Shown here in pieces: positions 23,854 through 34,568 of a DNA stretch of 64,000 nucleotides. The position numbers were made by a program, and so were the translations under genes. How positions within the stretch are numbered: the stretch's first letter is position 1; each line of letters begins with the position of its first letter. The notes below the pieces were generated by a model. It worked only from the letters and a program-made list of their open reading frames with translations, made no database searches and had not been told where the DNA came from. Source of the stretch: Strongylocentrotus purpuratus (Eukaryota; Echinodermata; Echinoidea; Camarodonta; Strongylocentrotidae); the NCBI RefSeq assembly GCF_000002235.5, contig NW_022145556.1, positions 372,001-436,000 of the forward strand. Direction: 5' to 3'.

Positions 23854-26442
23854 ATGGCAGATTCAAGAAAGTCATCAAGGGAGAGGCAGCCCACGGAAAA
23901 AATGGCCGCTCTTCAGGCCTCTGAAGAATCAAAGACAGAGCGGAAGTTTTTCAAGATGTACGGCTCCCTTAAGGCCACAGTAAAGGCAGCTAGAACAATC
24001 ATTAAGACAGAGACAGAAGAAGGTCCCATCAAACAACAGATATCCATACTTGAAGCAGGAGAGAGGGAATTGATGGAAACCTACGAGATTTTGAGGAGAC
24101 ACAAGGTCCCCATAAGAGAGGCCACCACGAGGATGGACCGTGCCAACGCAATGGTCAGAGATAGCCTCAACGCCCTGGAAGAAGTTCTGGGATCCCTAGA
24201 AGGTCCTTTTGACGCCGAGGATCGGAAGCAGATAGCGAAAGAATTCTTGAAACAAGAATATGCTTCATCGGTCTTCAGCTCAATTTTAAGCGAAATGGAC
24301 CAAGGGGTTGAAACCAGCCAACCGCGTGGAGCCACACCAGTAATTGACATTGATAGCAATCCTGGACAGCCTGTAGAATCTCGTAACACACCATCACTTC
24401 CTCTTCAAGACAAAATGTACCCAGGAGTTGGAGTAAACCAACCACCTGAAGGTATTCAAGGGCAGTCAGCAGAATTTCCTGCCAAGACGTCATCTCCTTC
24501 CCTTCAAGATGAGATGGGCCCAGAGTTTAGAGTAGGCCAGCTACATGATAGTCTACCTGATTCGCATGTGGAACCTCGTGACAAGACACCACTACAGCCG
24601 CCTCAGACAACGTCGGTTGACGTCCAGGGCTTATGTAAGGCTTTAGCAGACAACATGTACCACACAAGACTTCCGATGCCAGTGCCACGCACCTTTAGTG
24701 GGGATTCGCTCGAGTTTATAGAGTTCGAGAAAGGTTTCAAGACTTTGATCGAAAACCGTGGCATACCACCAACAGAGATGTTGTATTATCTGAAGCAGTA
24801 CCTGACTGGTCCGGCAAGGGAGGCGGTGGAAGGTTTCTTTTTCGGGGACTCCAAAGAGGCATATGATGGGGCATGGAGGTGCCTTCGACAGAGGTATGGT
24901 CATCCTTTTAATGTCCAACAAGCGTTCCGGAAGAAGCTAAGTGCTTGGCCGAAGATATCCTCCAAAGATGCCATAGGTCTTCAGAAGTTTGCGGACTACT
25001 TAAAGTCTTGTGATGATGCTATGCCATATGTCACTGGCCTCCAGGTGCTAAACGACTGCTATGAGAATCAAAAGATGATAGCCAAACTTCCAGACTGGCT
25101 GATTAGTAGCTGGAATAGGGTGGTATCAGATGAGTTGGAAGGCGGCAGCTATCCTTCATTTTCTAAGTTTGTGAAATTTGTTGCTAAGGAGGCAAGGATA
25201 GCCAACAATCCCATTTCTTCTCTAGGTGCCCTGAAATCTGAGGACTCTCAAAGAGAATCAAGTCCCAAGACCTCCAAGATCGAGCGAGAAGCAAGAAATA
25301 AGGGATCTGCTTTGGCTGTCAACACCAAGGAAAGTGCCGAAGGCAAGAACATCCCAAACCAAGTCAAGAAGGCTCCAAAACCTTGCTGCCTGTGTAGTGA
25401 AACTGGACACAAGTCCGAGGACTGTGACAAGTTTTTGGCCAAGCCACTTTCTGAACGCAGGAAGTTTGTTCAAGAAAATCATGTATGCTTTGGTTGCTTA
25501 CAGAAGGGGCATTTTTCTAAGGCATGTAAACAAAGGCTGAAGTGTAGTACATGTGGTAAGCGCCATCCCACGGCTCTTCATGAGGAAAACCCTACGATAA
25601 GAGAGGACAATGCGCACAAGAGTGAAGGAGCTTCTGAGGACATGGCTACGTCTTGCCAAGTCCGTTCTGGAAAACAAGCTAGCACTTCGATGATTGTACC
25701 AGTGTGGGTCGCGGCAGAACAAGCATTATCGTCAGAGATTCTGACTTACGCCCTCCTGGATACCCAGAGTGATTCATCGTTCATTCTAGATGAAGTAGCG
25801 CAAGCCCTGAATGCTAAGCAGCAACCCATACGCTTAAAGTTATCTACTATGACTTCGTCATCGAACATTGATTGCAGCGTGACTTCAAGTATCTTAGTTA
25901 GAGGTATGATGTCGCCCTCCCAGCTCAAGATAGGAAAGTGCTATACGCGTGACTTCATACCGACTGATAGAGAACACATCCCAAGCAGAAGTACTGCTGA
26001 GAAGTGGACTCATCTCCAAGATGTTGCAAGAGAGATGCCAGCACTTCAGAGATGCGAAATCGGCCTACTGATAGGCTATAATTGCCCAAGAGCTCTGACA
26101 CCAAGACAAGTAGTTACTGGTAGCGATGTAGAACCATTTGCTATTCGAACTGACCTCGGCTGGAGTATTGTTGGCTTTGCCGAAGAAGAGAATGCCATGG
26201 ATTTCAGTAGCCAGTGTGGGAGGGTTTCTACTCGCGAGATACCATTTCCGAAGCCAAAGGAGATCATAGGGTTGCTTGAGACAGATTTCGCAGAGGACAA
26301 ATCGCCGGACAAAGCATGCTCTCAGAATGACCTACAATTCTTGAAAGACCTTGACAACAAAGGTCGTCCAAACAAGAAGCTTGCCGAATATTGGAGGCTG
26401 GTTCAGAAGCTCGTACTGCTTCTGGAAAAGGTACCTCCATAG
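23854..26442 (+). CDS. Gag-protease polyprotein of BEL/Pao element
   Basis: 862 residues, intact, from MADSRKSSRERQ. Residues about 15-130 are charged and helical; 130-260 are Pro/Ser/Gln-rich linker. Residues about 270-420 (VPRTFSGDSLEFIEFEKGF, YLTGPAREAVEGF, RYGHPF) match the Pao-type Gag domain (DUF1759). Zinc knuckles CCLCSETGHKSEDC and CFGCLQKGHFSKAC are both CX2CX4HX4C, followed by a third Cys/His cluster. The aspartic protease-like region has LLDTQSDSSFI in place of the DTG/DSG core and IGLLIGYNCPRAL, then GWSIVG further on (DUF1758 style). It ends shortly after DLQFLKDL where pol would follow. An earlier in-frame TTG at 23833 is not a likely start. Confidence 0.93.
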   Translation: MADSRKSSRERQPTEKMAALQASEESKTERKFFKMYGSLKATVKAARTIIKTETEEGPIKQQISILEAGERELMETYEILRRHKVPIREATTRMDRANAMVRDSLNALEEVLGSLEGPFDAEDRKQIAKEFLKQEYASSVFSSILSEMDQGVETSQPRGATPVIDIDSNPGQPVESRNTPSLPLQDKMYPGVGVNQPPEGIQGQSAEFPAKTSSPSLQDEMGPEFRVGQLHDSLPDSHVEPRDKTPLQPPQTTSVDVQGLCKALADNMYHTRLPMPVPRTFSGDSLEFIEFEKGFKTLIENRGIPPTEMLYYLKQYLTGPAREAVEGFFFGDSKEAYDGAWRCLRQRYGHPFNVQQAFRKKLSAWPKISSKDAIGLQKFADYLKSCDDAMPYVTGLQVLNDCYENQKMIAKLPDWLISSWNRVVSDELEGGSYPSFSKFVKFVAKEARIANNPISSLGALKSEDSQRESSPKTSKIEREARNKGSALAVNTKESAEGKNIPNQVKKAPKPCCLCSETGHKSEDCDKFLAKPLSERRKFVQENHVCFGCLQKGHFSKACKQRLKCSTCGKRHPTALHEENPTIREDNAHKSEGASEDMATSCQVRSGKQASTSMIVPVWVAAEQALSSEILTYALLDTQSDSSFILDEVAQALNAKQQPIRLKLSTMTSSSNIDCSVTSSILVRGMMSPSQLKIGKCYTRDFIPTDREHIPSRSTAEKWTHLQDVAREMPALQRCEIGLLIGYNCPRALTPRQVVTGSDVEPFAIRTDLGWSIVGFAEEENAMDFSSQCGRVSTREIPFPKPKEIIGLLETDFAEDKSPDKACSQNDLQFLKDLDNKGRPNKKLAEYWRLVQKLVLLLEKVPP

Positions 26443-26936
26443 AGCAGGTATGTATGTACACTTGAGATTGTTTGGAGCGGGTACAAATGTTTGACCTTGC
26501 ATTTGCACATGTACTTCGTTTTCTGGTACAGTTTAAAAATTTAGGACTCAAATTCTGATCTTGTTTGCTGCGAATTTTAGATACACAGCGCTTAAATATT
26601 GTCGCAACCTTTAAGCTTGCTTTACAACCTTTGCAGTGTGTGTTATAATCTTTTACAGCACATGTTATAAACGTGCATTGTTTGAGTTCCGCATCATCAC
26701 TTATGCCATTCTGGTTTGATCAAGCTATTCAATTGCCATGTTATTCGTGTTGTAGATTGCAAGTGTACCAATTTACATGCAAGAGGTGTATGGAGTGCTT
26801 GCTTAAAAATTTCCATATTATGGTCACATTATTTCACATGCACCACTTATGTAATACTAGTAAATGCATTTTCATATATATGTAAGTGTACTCATGCATG
26901 TGATTATGTTACCAGTGAAGGCAATTTTGGTGGGAG
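26443..26936 (+). other. 3' region of the BEL/Pao element; pol absent
   Basis: 494 bases with no reverse transcriptase, RNase H or integrase motif in any frame. It ends GGTGGGAG next to the right LTR, a weak polypurine tract. The missing pol is the deletion that makes the element non-autonomous. Confidence 0.7.
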
Positions 26937-28007
26937 TGTAAAGGCACTTCATACACCGTGCGGTTGTAATTGTCTATTTGGCATTCCATAATTTTATCGT
27001 CTGCGAAGATTGTAATTTTTGGCCCAAAATTGGGGCACGTTATGGCGATGGAAAATGAATTGCATCGTTAATCGGCATATTATTTATGCCTGCCTGAGAC
27101 TTTGGTAACAAGTGGCACAGTGGTAAGCATAAATAGAACTTTTAGGTTTAATTTCAAGAGAATCGCTCAGTATGCATACAGCAATCAGTGTTATCCTACT
27201 GTAGAACTTCAATAGCTCGTGTATCAGATTGATGCATTGTACGCATAGTGTGCAGGTCTTTGTGTAGTACTATAATTATGAATATTTGTTTGTATGGAAA
27301 TATACAGAAACTCTTAATCAGTATCGAATTTATTGTGTAATGATAACTCAACTAGATTAAACTCAAACCTCAGTCCTGAGGAAATAAGCACTCAAATACG
27401 CCAAAACTTGATATAAGATGGTTGACATTACATTTATTGCTCACATAACATTTTTGCAATTACATTGTCTATTTAAGCTGTTTTCGACACCCATTGTATA
27501 CAGTTAAATACGTTTACAAATATTCCTTATATGTAGGATATCAGTTTAGAGTTTATTTCTAATTTTCACAACACTTAGTGTATTAAATACTGGACAGTAT
27601 TGCTATTATGATAATTTAAGTCCAATTACTTTAAATTGAAGTTAATTGTTATTCACCTTAGTATAATGTTTAGACTCATAATACAGTGGAACCTTATTAT
27701 TAAAGGCACTGATGTGGCAGACTTTACCTATAACAATGTATCTTCTCTCGTCCCAAGTGCCTCGTTATAATGCAGTTGCACTGTAACATGCTTTGATATG
27801 ATGATATACTTATGTTGGATTTTGTTCATTTGTTTGTTTATAGTTTTTACGGGAATCCAAGGAACAAAGTGAATCAGCAAGCCAAAGAGTCAGCTTTGAC
27901 TATGATGAAGAGACTAGATTCAATAAAGCTGTTTTGACTATTGTTTACCCAGTATGAGAACACGTGCGAGCTTTCGTTTGTTTGTCGTCGTAGTCCGGGC
28001 AGGCACA
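26937..28007 (+). repeat. Right LTR
   Basis: 1071 bases, identical by eye to the left LTR; followed by TGTAAG (28008-28013), the second copy of the target duplication. Confidence 0.95.
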
Positions 28008-28027
28008 TGTAAGTGTACATGTATATC

Positions 28028-28560
28028 TACGGAAGCGTTGAAGTGCCATTCTACTTGACGACATGACGAGATATTCCATCTTGTCAAGTTGACTTAATAT
28101 TCATATCATGTCGACATGTACAAATATTTAACTTACCATGTCGACTTATCAACTTTTATTAGTCGACATGGCGAAATAAATTATCTTGCCAAGTCAACTT
28201 CACAAAAAGTTCATGTTGTCATGGCGACATAAGTTATCTTACCAAGTCGACTTCTAAAAAAATACATGTCGTCATGGCGACATATATTATCTTACCAAGT
28301 CGACTACCCAAAAAGTAATGTCGACATGGCGAAATAAATTATCTTGCCAAGTCGACTTCACAAAAAGTTCATGTCGTCATGGCGACATGTAATATCTTGC
28401 CAAGTTGACTTCACAAAAAGTTCATCTTGTAATAGCGACATAAATTATCTCATCAAGTCGACTTCCCAAAAAGTATATGTCGTCATGGCGAGATATGTAG
28501 TGTGACAACTATTTCATGCAGCGCGCGTATGATGGGCGGATCGTGCATTAAAGATGTTGT
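28028..28560 (+). repeat. Left terminal inverted repeat of the foldback element
   Basis: CATGGCGA-type landmarks recur at about 28167, 28220, 28273, 28325, 28378 and twice more, giving a period near 53. The inner end carries its own small inverted repeat (GGGCGGATCGTGC at 28535 against GCACGATCCGCCC at 28580). Confidence 0.85.
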
Positions 28561-28619
28561 ATAGTTGTCATCTTTAAGGCACGATCCGCCCGTCATACTA
28601 TGACAGGCGGATCGTGCCA

Positions 28620-29345
28620 TAAACAGGCGCGCCGGAAGCAGTTTGGGATTGGGGGGGGGGGGGGAGGCAAACATTCCAGGGGGCTCATCTTCCAGGGGCA
28701 GCGACGTAATGAGAAAAACACTTTCGGAAGGGGGGGGGGGGCAGACGAAAAATCTGCATCACCACCATTCTTACACGTTACATGCAGGTAACGCGGAACG
28801 TTTTTCAAAGTGGAGTATTAACGATCAGGTAGAGCGTAAATTGGCGTGGGGTCCAGGGCATGAGCCTCGGCAGGGGGTCAAGGGGCTGAGCCCCCGGAAG
28901 CTCATGGGTTTTAGGTAATCGATTACGGTTAGATGAGTATCCAGGGGCCCTCTTTAAGGCCATTAACGTGTTCTCGGGGGGGGGGGGGGGGGGGGGGGGT
29001 GGGGAGAGCCCCCAGAAGCTCAGAGGTTTTAATATTTAACTACGGTCAGATGAGCATACAGGGGCCTGCCTTAGGGCCCTTAGTGGGGTCCAGGGGCAGA
29101 GCCCCCGGAAGCTCAGGGGTTTTAGGTATTTAATTACGGTCAGATGAGCATCCAGGGGCCGGCCTTAGGGCCCATGGTGGGTTCCAGGGGGCAGAGCCCC
29201 CGGAAGCTCAGGTTTTTTTTAATTACGGTCAGATGAGCATTCAGGGGCCGCCTTAGGGCCCTTGGTGGGGTCCAGGGGCAGAGCCCCCTGAAGCTCAGGG
29301 GTTTTAGGTATTTAATTACGGTCAGATGAGCATTTTTTTAAAACC
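28620..29345 (-). repeat. GC-rich dispersed repeat, inverted and internally amplified, inside the foldback element
   Basis: It is the reverse-oriented relative of the repeat at 1080-1640. A module with GGGGCAGAGCCCCCGGAAGC and TAATTACGGTCAGATGAGCA is repeated about five times with a period near 90 (GTCAGATGAGCAT at 29045, 29139, 29228 and 29318). Units A, B and C carry one module each. Long G runs lie at 28650, 28731 and 28977-28999. Confidence 0.7.
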
Positions 29346-29741
29346 TAATTTGTGACATTGGCAGGTCACTTATTTTTTTCTGTCTTTCTTTCTTTTTCTC
29401 TCTATCATACTTTTTCAAAAAGTGAGGGGAGGGGGGGGGGGGGCTCGAGCCCAGCCACTTTGCAGACCATGACATAAAGGCTTCTAAATAAGCGTATTTT
29501 TTGCCCGACTGTAATTTGGGAATTTCTTATTTTCCAACAAACGCATAAAAAGGTATGACTTACAAAAAAAAACGGAGAAAAATACTGGAAAATCATGTCA
29601 TAAAAGCAACATTTGTAAATCAATTGTATCGAATAAGAAATACACCCCCCCCCCCCATCAGTACGCCAGCGTTCAGGGGCTCCTTTCTTCTCACCCCTAT
29701 AACAAACTAGATGGAATTTTGACTGCGCGCAGTCGAAAATG

Positions 29742-30699
29742 ATGCCTCCGCCATAGAGCAATTTAAACAAGTTTGGAGTTTAAATCTCCAGTGGTTCTTG
29801 AGATATCATGATAACAATCTCAATGTATGGAATTTCATAAGTTGACCTCTGGGACCCTTGACCTTTGACCTACGTGCTCCAAAATCTAATCAGATTGTCT
29901 TCCTATGGTGATACACACTATCATTAAGTTTGAAGTTTAAATCTCCAGTGGTTCTTGAGATATTATGATAACAATCTCAATGTATGGAATTTCATAAATT
30001 GACCTCTGTGACCCTTGACCTTTGACCTACGTGCTCCAAAATCTAATCAGATCGTCTTCCTATGGTGATACATACTATCCTTAAGTTTGAAGTTTTTACA
30101 TCTCCAGTGGTTCTTGAGATATCATGATAACAATCTCAATGTATGGAATTTCATAAGTTGACCTCTATGACCCTTGACCTTTGACCTACGTGCTCCAAAA
30201 TGTAATCAGATTGTTTTCCTATAGTGATACACACTATCACTAAGTTTGAATTTTAAATCTCCAGTGGTTCTTGAGATATCATGATAACAATCTCAATGTA
30301 TGGAATTTCATAAGTTGACCTCTGTGACCCTTGACCTTTGACATACGTGCTCCAAAATCTAATCAGATCGTCTTCCTATGGTGATACATACTATCCTTAA
30401 GTTTGAAGTTTAAATCTCAAATGGTTCTTGAGATATCGCGCTAACAAACTCAATACAAGGAATTTCATAAGTTGACCTCTGTGACCTGTGACCTTTGACC
30501 TACGTACTCCAAAATCTAATCAGATCGTCTTCCTATGGTGATAAATACTATTCCCGAGTCTTAAGTTTAAATCTTAAATGGTTCTTGAGATATTGTGATA
30601 ACGGTCAAACGGGACGGACGTACGGACGTACGGACGGACGTTCGGACGGACAACCCGAAAACATGATGCTTCCGGCACCACCTTCGGTGGCGGAGGCAT
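29742..30699. repeat. Minisatellite-cored element with short inverted ends and DR1-like motifs
   Basis: ATGCCTCCGCCA (29742) and TGGCGGAGGCAT (30688) bound five units with a period of about 155, each with CTCCAGTGGTTCTTGAGATAT and a TTGACCTTTGACCTACG block (about 29859, 30014, 30172, 30328, 30486). TGACCTTTGACCT is the reverse complement of AGGTCAAAGGTCA, a perfect nuclear-receptor DR1; one unit is altered (GACATA) and the last reads TGTGACCTTTGACCT. It ends in ACGGACGGACG-type repeats. The inverted ends suggest a small non-autonomous element that carried the minisatellite. Confidence 0.7.
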
Positions 30700-30888
30700 A
30701 AAAAACAGGCACGCTTTCCCATTCTCGCACAATATGTCCACGATATGCGCGTATTGCTATTATAAAGACCTCCATTATACCGTATAGGTGGCATGCGCAA
30801 TGTTTATGATTTTAATTCCTGTGAATTAACTTCCCTTTTCTTTGAATGGAATTGTATATGTGATTTAATTCAGGTTTTTATTATTGTT
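30700..30888. other. Foldback interior spacer
   Basis: Sequence between the minisatellite element and the coding-looking fragment. No feature seen. Confidence 0.4.
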
Positions 30889-31150
30889 ATGTTCTTTTGG
30901 GTTGAAATTCAGTATCAGGAACTATAATTAGGCGTCCTGAGAACCTTCTTCCAAGATGTCCATAAATGCTGCTTGGATCAACAACATTTGGAGGAAGATT
31001 CTCAAGACGCCTATGCCTGCATACGGCCAAAGTATATCCTTGTGTCATAGTTGGGTACGTTGTTGTAATTAAGTTGCGGAACTCTTCAGGTGACATGTCC
31101 CGCCTTGCCCTCTCTATTCTCCTCTCCCCTATATACAATTACACATACAA
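30889..31150 (-). pseudogene. Captured gene fragment in the foldback element, possibly from a HECT-type E3 ligase gene
   Basis: The minus strand encodes about 80 residues of ordinary protein composition: ARRDMSPEEFRNLI, YPTMTQGYTLAVCRHRRLE, PPNVVDPSSIYGHLG, RRFSGRLIIVPDTEF. An acceptor-like TGTATATAG precedes GGGAGAGG. The pattern (EFR...YP...GYTL...LGR..LIIVP) resembles, from memory, the N-terminal region of G2E3-like HECT proteins of marine animals. The frame ends in TAA soon after, with no donor, so this is a fragment rather than a gene. The family call is weak; that it is protein-derived is more secure. Confidence 0.4.
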
Positions 31151-31699
31151 GAGAAAATAACATTACTATTTAAGATTGCTCGGTTGTAAAAAGAGTATCA
31201 GTGTTTTTTTCAGGGAGGGGGGGGGGGAGGTGTATTATTGAAAATGTTCCATTCAGACAATTTGAATTTGCTTACTATTATGTTGCATGTCAAATATCTC
31301 ATAAGTGTTTCACTTATCACTATATATGATGAGGAAGCATCATTATTCCCATCCAATATTTTAGATGAGAAGGGGAGGATGGCATGTACCAGCCTCATCC
31401 TAGCTCCTACCTCTTAGACTTCAATAACGATTATTACGCCTTTTGTTAGTCTAACAACCACAAGAAGGGTTAATATGTGATAAACAATTAGCCTCAACCG
31501 GTAAAAAGACTTCCATTTGCCATTCATGATATGCGATGAAAGAAATACATGAGGTGAAAGCTGAAGAGTTAATACCTCTTTGATCAAGAAAAATGTGAAT
31601 TTCTCTGTAGAGATGGAATACTATAATAAAACAGGTTATTAGTCACTGTGTGGAGATTGGTTAAAACCTTACATCCATTCGTTGGATGTATAGTTGTAA
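31151..31699. other. Foldback interior, right part
   Basis: AT-rich with a G run at 31217-31227. No coding region or RNA gene recognised. Confidence 0.4.
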
Positions 31700-32181
31700 A
31701 GTTGTCATCTTTATGGCACGATCCGCCCGTCATACGCGCGCTGCATGAAATAGTCGTCACACTACATATCTCGCCTTGACGACATATACTTTTTGGGAAG
31801 TCGACTTGGTGAGATAATTTATGTCGCTATTACAAGATGAACTTTTTTGTGAAGTCGACTTGGCAAGATAATTTATTTCGCCATGTCGACATTACTTTTT
31901 GGGTAGTCGACTTGGTAAGATAATATATGTCGCCATGACGACATGTATGTTTTAGAAGTCGACTTGGTAAGATAACTTATGTCGCCATGACAACATGAAC
32001 TTTTTGTGAAGTCGACTTGGCAAGATAATTTATTTCGCCATGTCGACTAATAAAAGTTGATAAGTCGACATGGTTGGTTAAATATCTTTACATGTCGACA
32101 TGATATGGATATTAAGTCGACTTGACAAGATGAAATATCTCGTCATGTCGTCAAGTAGAATGGCACTTTAACGCTTCCGTA
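31700..32181 (-). repeat. Right terminal inverted repeat of the foldback element
   Basis: Reverse complement of the left arm with a few differences and one subrepeat fewer or shortened. It ends GAATGGCACTTTAACGCTTCCGTA. Confidence 0.85.
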
Positions 32182-32187
32182 TATATC

Positions 32188-34568
32188 TTTGTCACTTTCT
32201 GAGAGTTTCGTTCTATAACATCGTCTAGCTGCATCAGCAACAGCGCCAACCGCGACAGAAGCTTGCAGCACAACAAGGGAAGGCTTATCCAAAAAAGGAG
32301 GTTTCCACTGGTTATGAAGAAAACAATGATTTTCAAGTTACAAGATGAACCTCTTCAGTTATTTCGTTATTAATAAAACATCTCTCATCACATCTCTCCA
32401 TTTTGATTTGACACACTTCTGTAGTTTAAATGGACCTTTGGACTCACCTTCCCTAGACTCCATTGGTCTACAGTGTGATGAATAAAACACAGGAGCATGA
32501 TAGATAGACATAAGTAAGTGGTACTAACAACAGATGAGAAGGACACTACTCATTAAAGAAAAGGGTAATTTTGGGGGAAATTGTAAAACCACGGCGCACT
32601 GTGTCCCTTCGTCAAATAGACCTATAGGTGGTGGAAATTTGTTATCTCAAAATTTTCAACAAAAACACGTCATAAACGTCAATGATTTGGGAATGATAAT
32701 ATTCTGTTAATGCGATGAGCATAAATCGACATTTTAGTAGTCATATTTGGATTTGAAGTAGTGATTGAATAACCGTTTCGAGAGTGGATTCCATAATTTC
32801 TAGTGGATTACCACTCAACACGGAATTATCCCAAATCTGTCTCCCCCAAAAGTGAATTTCAAGGATTGCACCTAAATATTAAACTGCCATGAGTCCGATG
32901 GCATATAATGATCACTGGCGTATTGATGGGGGAGGGCAGGCGCGTACGCATGGGGGGGGGGGGTAAAACCCCCCTTCATTTTTTTTATTCATTTATTATG
33001 ATAACAAAAATTTAAAAAAACAAAATTTAAAAAAAGCTAATGAGTGACCTAAAAAAGGTGACCTAACTCCCCCCCCCCCCAAACCCCCCAACGGAACGAA
33101 ATGTCGATCGGTAAAATTATCAATTTTCGGGATGAGCTTCGCCCCCTGGATCCCACGACAATTAGTGACCTGCCAGTGTCACATATAAGGTATCAAAATA
33201 TGCTCATCTCACGTACCGTAATTAAATGCCTAAATCTCCTACGCTTCCGGGGGCTCTGCCCCCTGGACCCCATTAGTGGCCTCAAGGCGGGCCCCTGAAT
33301 GCTCATCTGACCGTAATACCCCTTGACCCCACGCCAATATACGCTTCACTCGCTTCGCTTGCTACGCTCTACCTGATCGTAAATATATAGCTCCCCCCCT
33401 CCCCCCACAATGAAAAACGTCCCGCAGGGCCTCCACGAACATGTAAGAGGCCGATGGTGATGCGGACTTTCGTTCAGCCCCCCCCCCAAAAAAAAACGTT
33501 TTTGCTCATTACGCCCCTGTTGATGATATCATTGTCACATTTCCTTTTATTTTTGGCTTTCTGTTTCCAAAGACCAAAGTCCAAATTCACGAGCGTACAA
33601 ACTACATCGCCACGTATCACATGTTATGCATGTGTTTTAGGATACTTTGCGTTGCGATTCGTTGATATTTATCCATATTTATAAAGCTACATATTACTTT
33701 CTTCATTCCTTATCCAACATAAACTGGAGACATATATATTGGAATACACAACTGAAATGAAAGGTAATCAATTTTGTTTCATTACTTGAGTGTTATACAA
33801 GTCATGTAGCATAATTTTGCAATCCGGAATCAGTTTTGCGGCACAGCTATAATGTGCCGCAGATAACTTGCCATTTACGAGATCATGAATATATATCGTT
33901 TCAGTTTGCTTTGTGTATTGTCAGTACAATACTGATACGAATTTATGAGGCTGAAATACGAAAAATTGAGGGGTTATTTCATGGAAGTTACTCAGTAGAG
34001 TCACAATTGAGTTTCACGTAAATTTTAGGACATTGATCAAATGATTGGTTAATTTTTGTTTGGAAAACGTCCATTGTTATTGTATCGGCACACTCATTTT
34101 TTAACCGTAACCGTCGACAGTTTCAAGATACAAATTGTAATATCCGTGCACCCCTTCCCCTCCCCCCCCCCCCTCTCAGAAAAACACACGAGATTTTCAC
34201 CCCGGACAACTATCCCTAGGACAAGTAACCCCTAGGAAAATATACTCCCGGATAACTTTCCTACAAATCAATTATTATTAACCCCAGGAAAACTACTTAG
34301 GGGGGGGGGGGATTTGATTAGGCGATAGATTTTGTCCAGGGTTTAGCTGTCTGCCTGTAATTGTCCCAAGGGTAGAGGTGAGTTGCCTTTGGGGGGGGGG
34401 GGAGCATATGCCTGTGAGTAAAAGTCCAGAAGCACTTGTCCGGCTGTAATCGTTCAAGACGACCTTTGTCCCCAAAACGATTCACTGTATCCACAAAAGT
34501 AAATTCATGGACAAATTGGATGACTAAACATCTTCGGGGAGCTACCCCCGGCTAGTATAGTCCTGGAG
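32188..34568. other. Unit B start: non-coding unit sequence with GC-rich repeat copy
   Basis: Counterpart of A 29-2400, with the dispersed repeat at 32938-33490. The start also contains the B copy of the candidate WKPP exon (about 32180-32306, minus strand). G/C runs lie at 32951, 33069, 34163 and 34301. No intact gene was found. Confidence 0.5.

Larger units (their letters stand above)
21297..28007 (+). mobile_element. BEL/Pao-type LTR retrotransposon, Gag-protease only (non-autonomous)
   Basis: A complete insertion of 6711 bases: LTR 21297-22367, long leader 22368-23853, one ORF 23854-26442, 3' region 26443-26936, LTR 26937-28007. The LTRs start TG, end CA, and look identical over all 1071 bases, so the insertion is very young. 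Full BEL/Pao elements encode Gag, protease, reverse transcriptase, RNase H and integrase; here the frame stops just after the protease region and only about 500 bases remain before the LTR. The element must therefore rely on a relative for replication. It sits at the A/B unit junction. Confidence 0.93.
28028..32181. mobile_element. Foldback-type element with subrepeat-built terminal inverted repeats
   Basis: The ends are TACGGAAGCG and CGCTTCCGTA. TATATC flanks both sides (28022-28027; 32182-32187) and occurs once in the empty site at window 22-27. The arms (about 28028-28560 and 31700-32181) are built of roughly 53-bp subrepeats, seven on the left, containing GTCGACATGGCGA and AAGTCGACTT. 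The interior holds GC-rich repeats, a nuclear-receptor-motif minisatellite and a coding-looking fragment (30889-31150). No transposase was found, so it is non-autonomous; subrepeat-built arms and captured DNA recall Foldback and Mutator-like elements, but a 6-base duplication is not typical of Mutator (9) or hAT (8). Confidence 0.85.

Noticed and set aside
28028..28560. CRISPR-like array (regular 53-bp repeats)
   Set aside because: The repeats are contiguous with no unique spacers, form an inverted pair with 31700-32181, and the DNA is eukaryotic.
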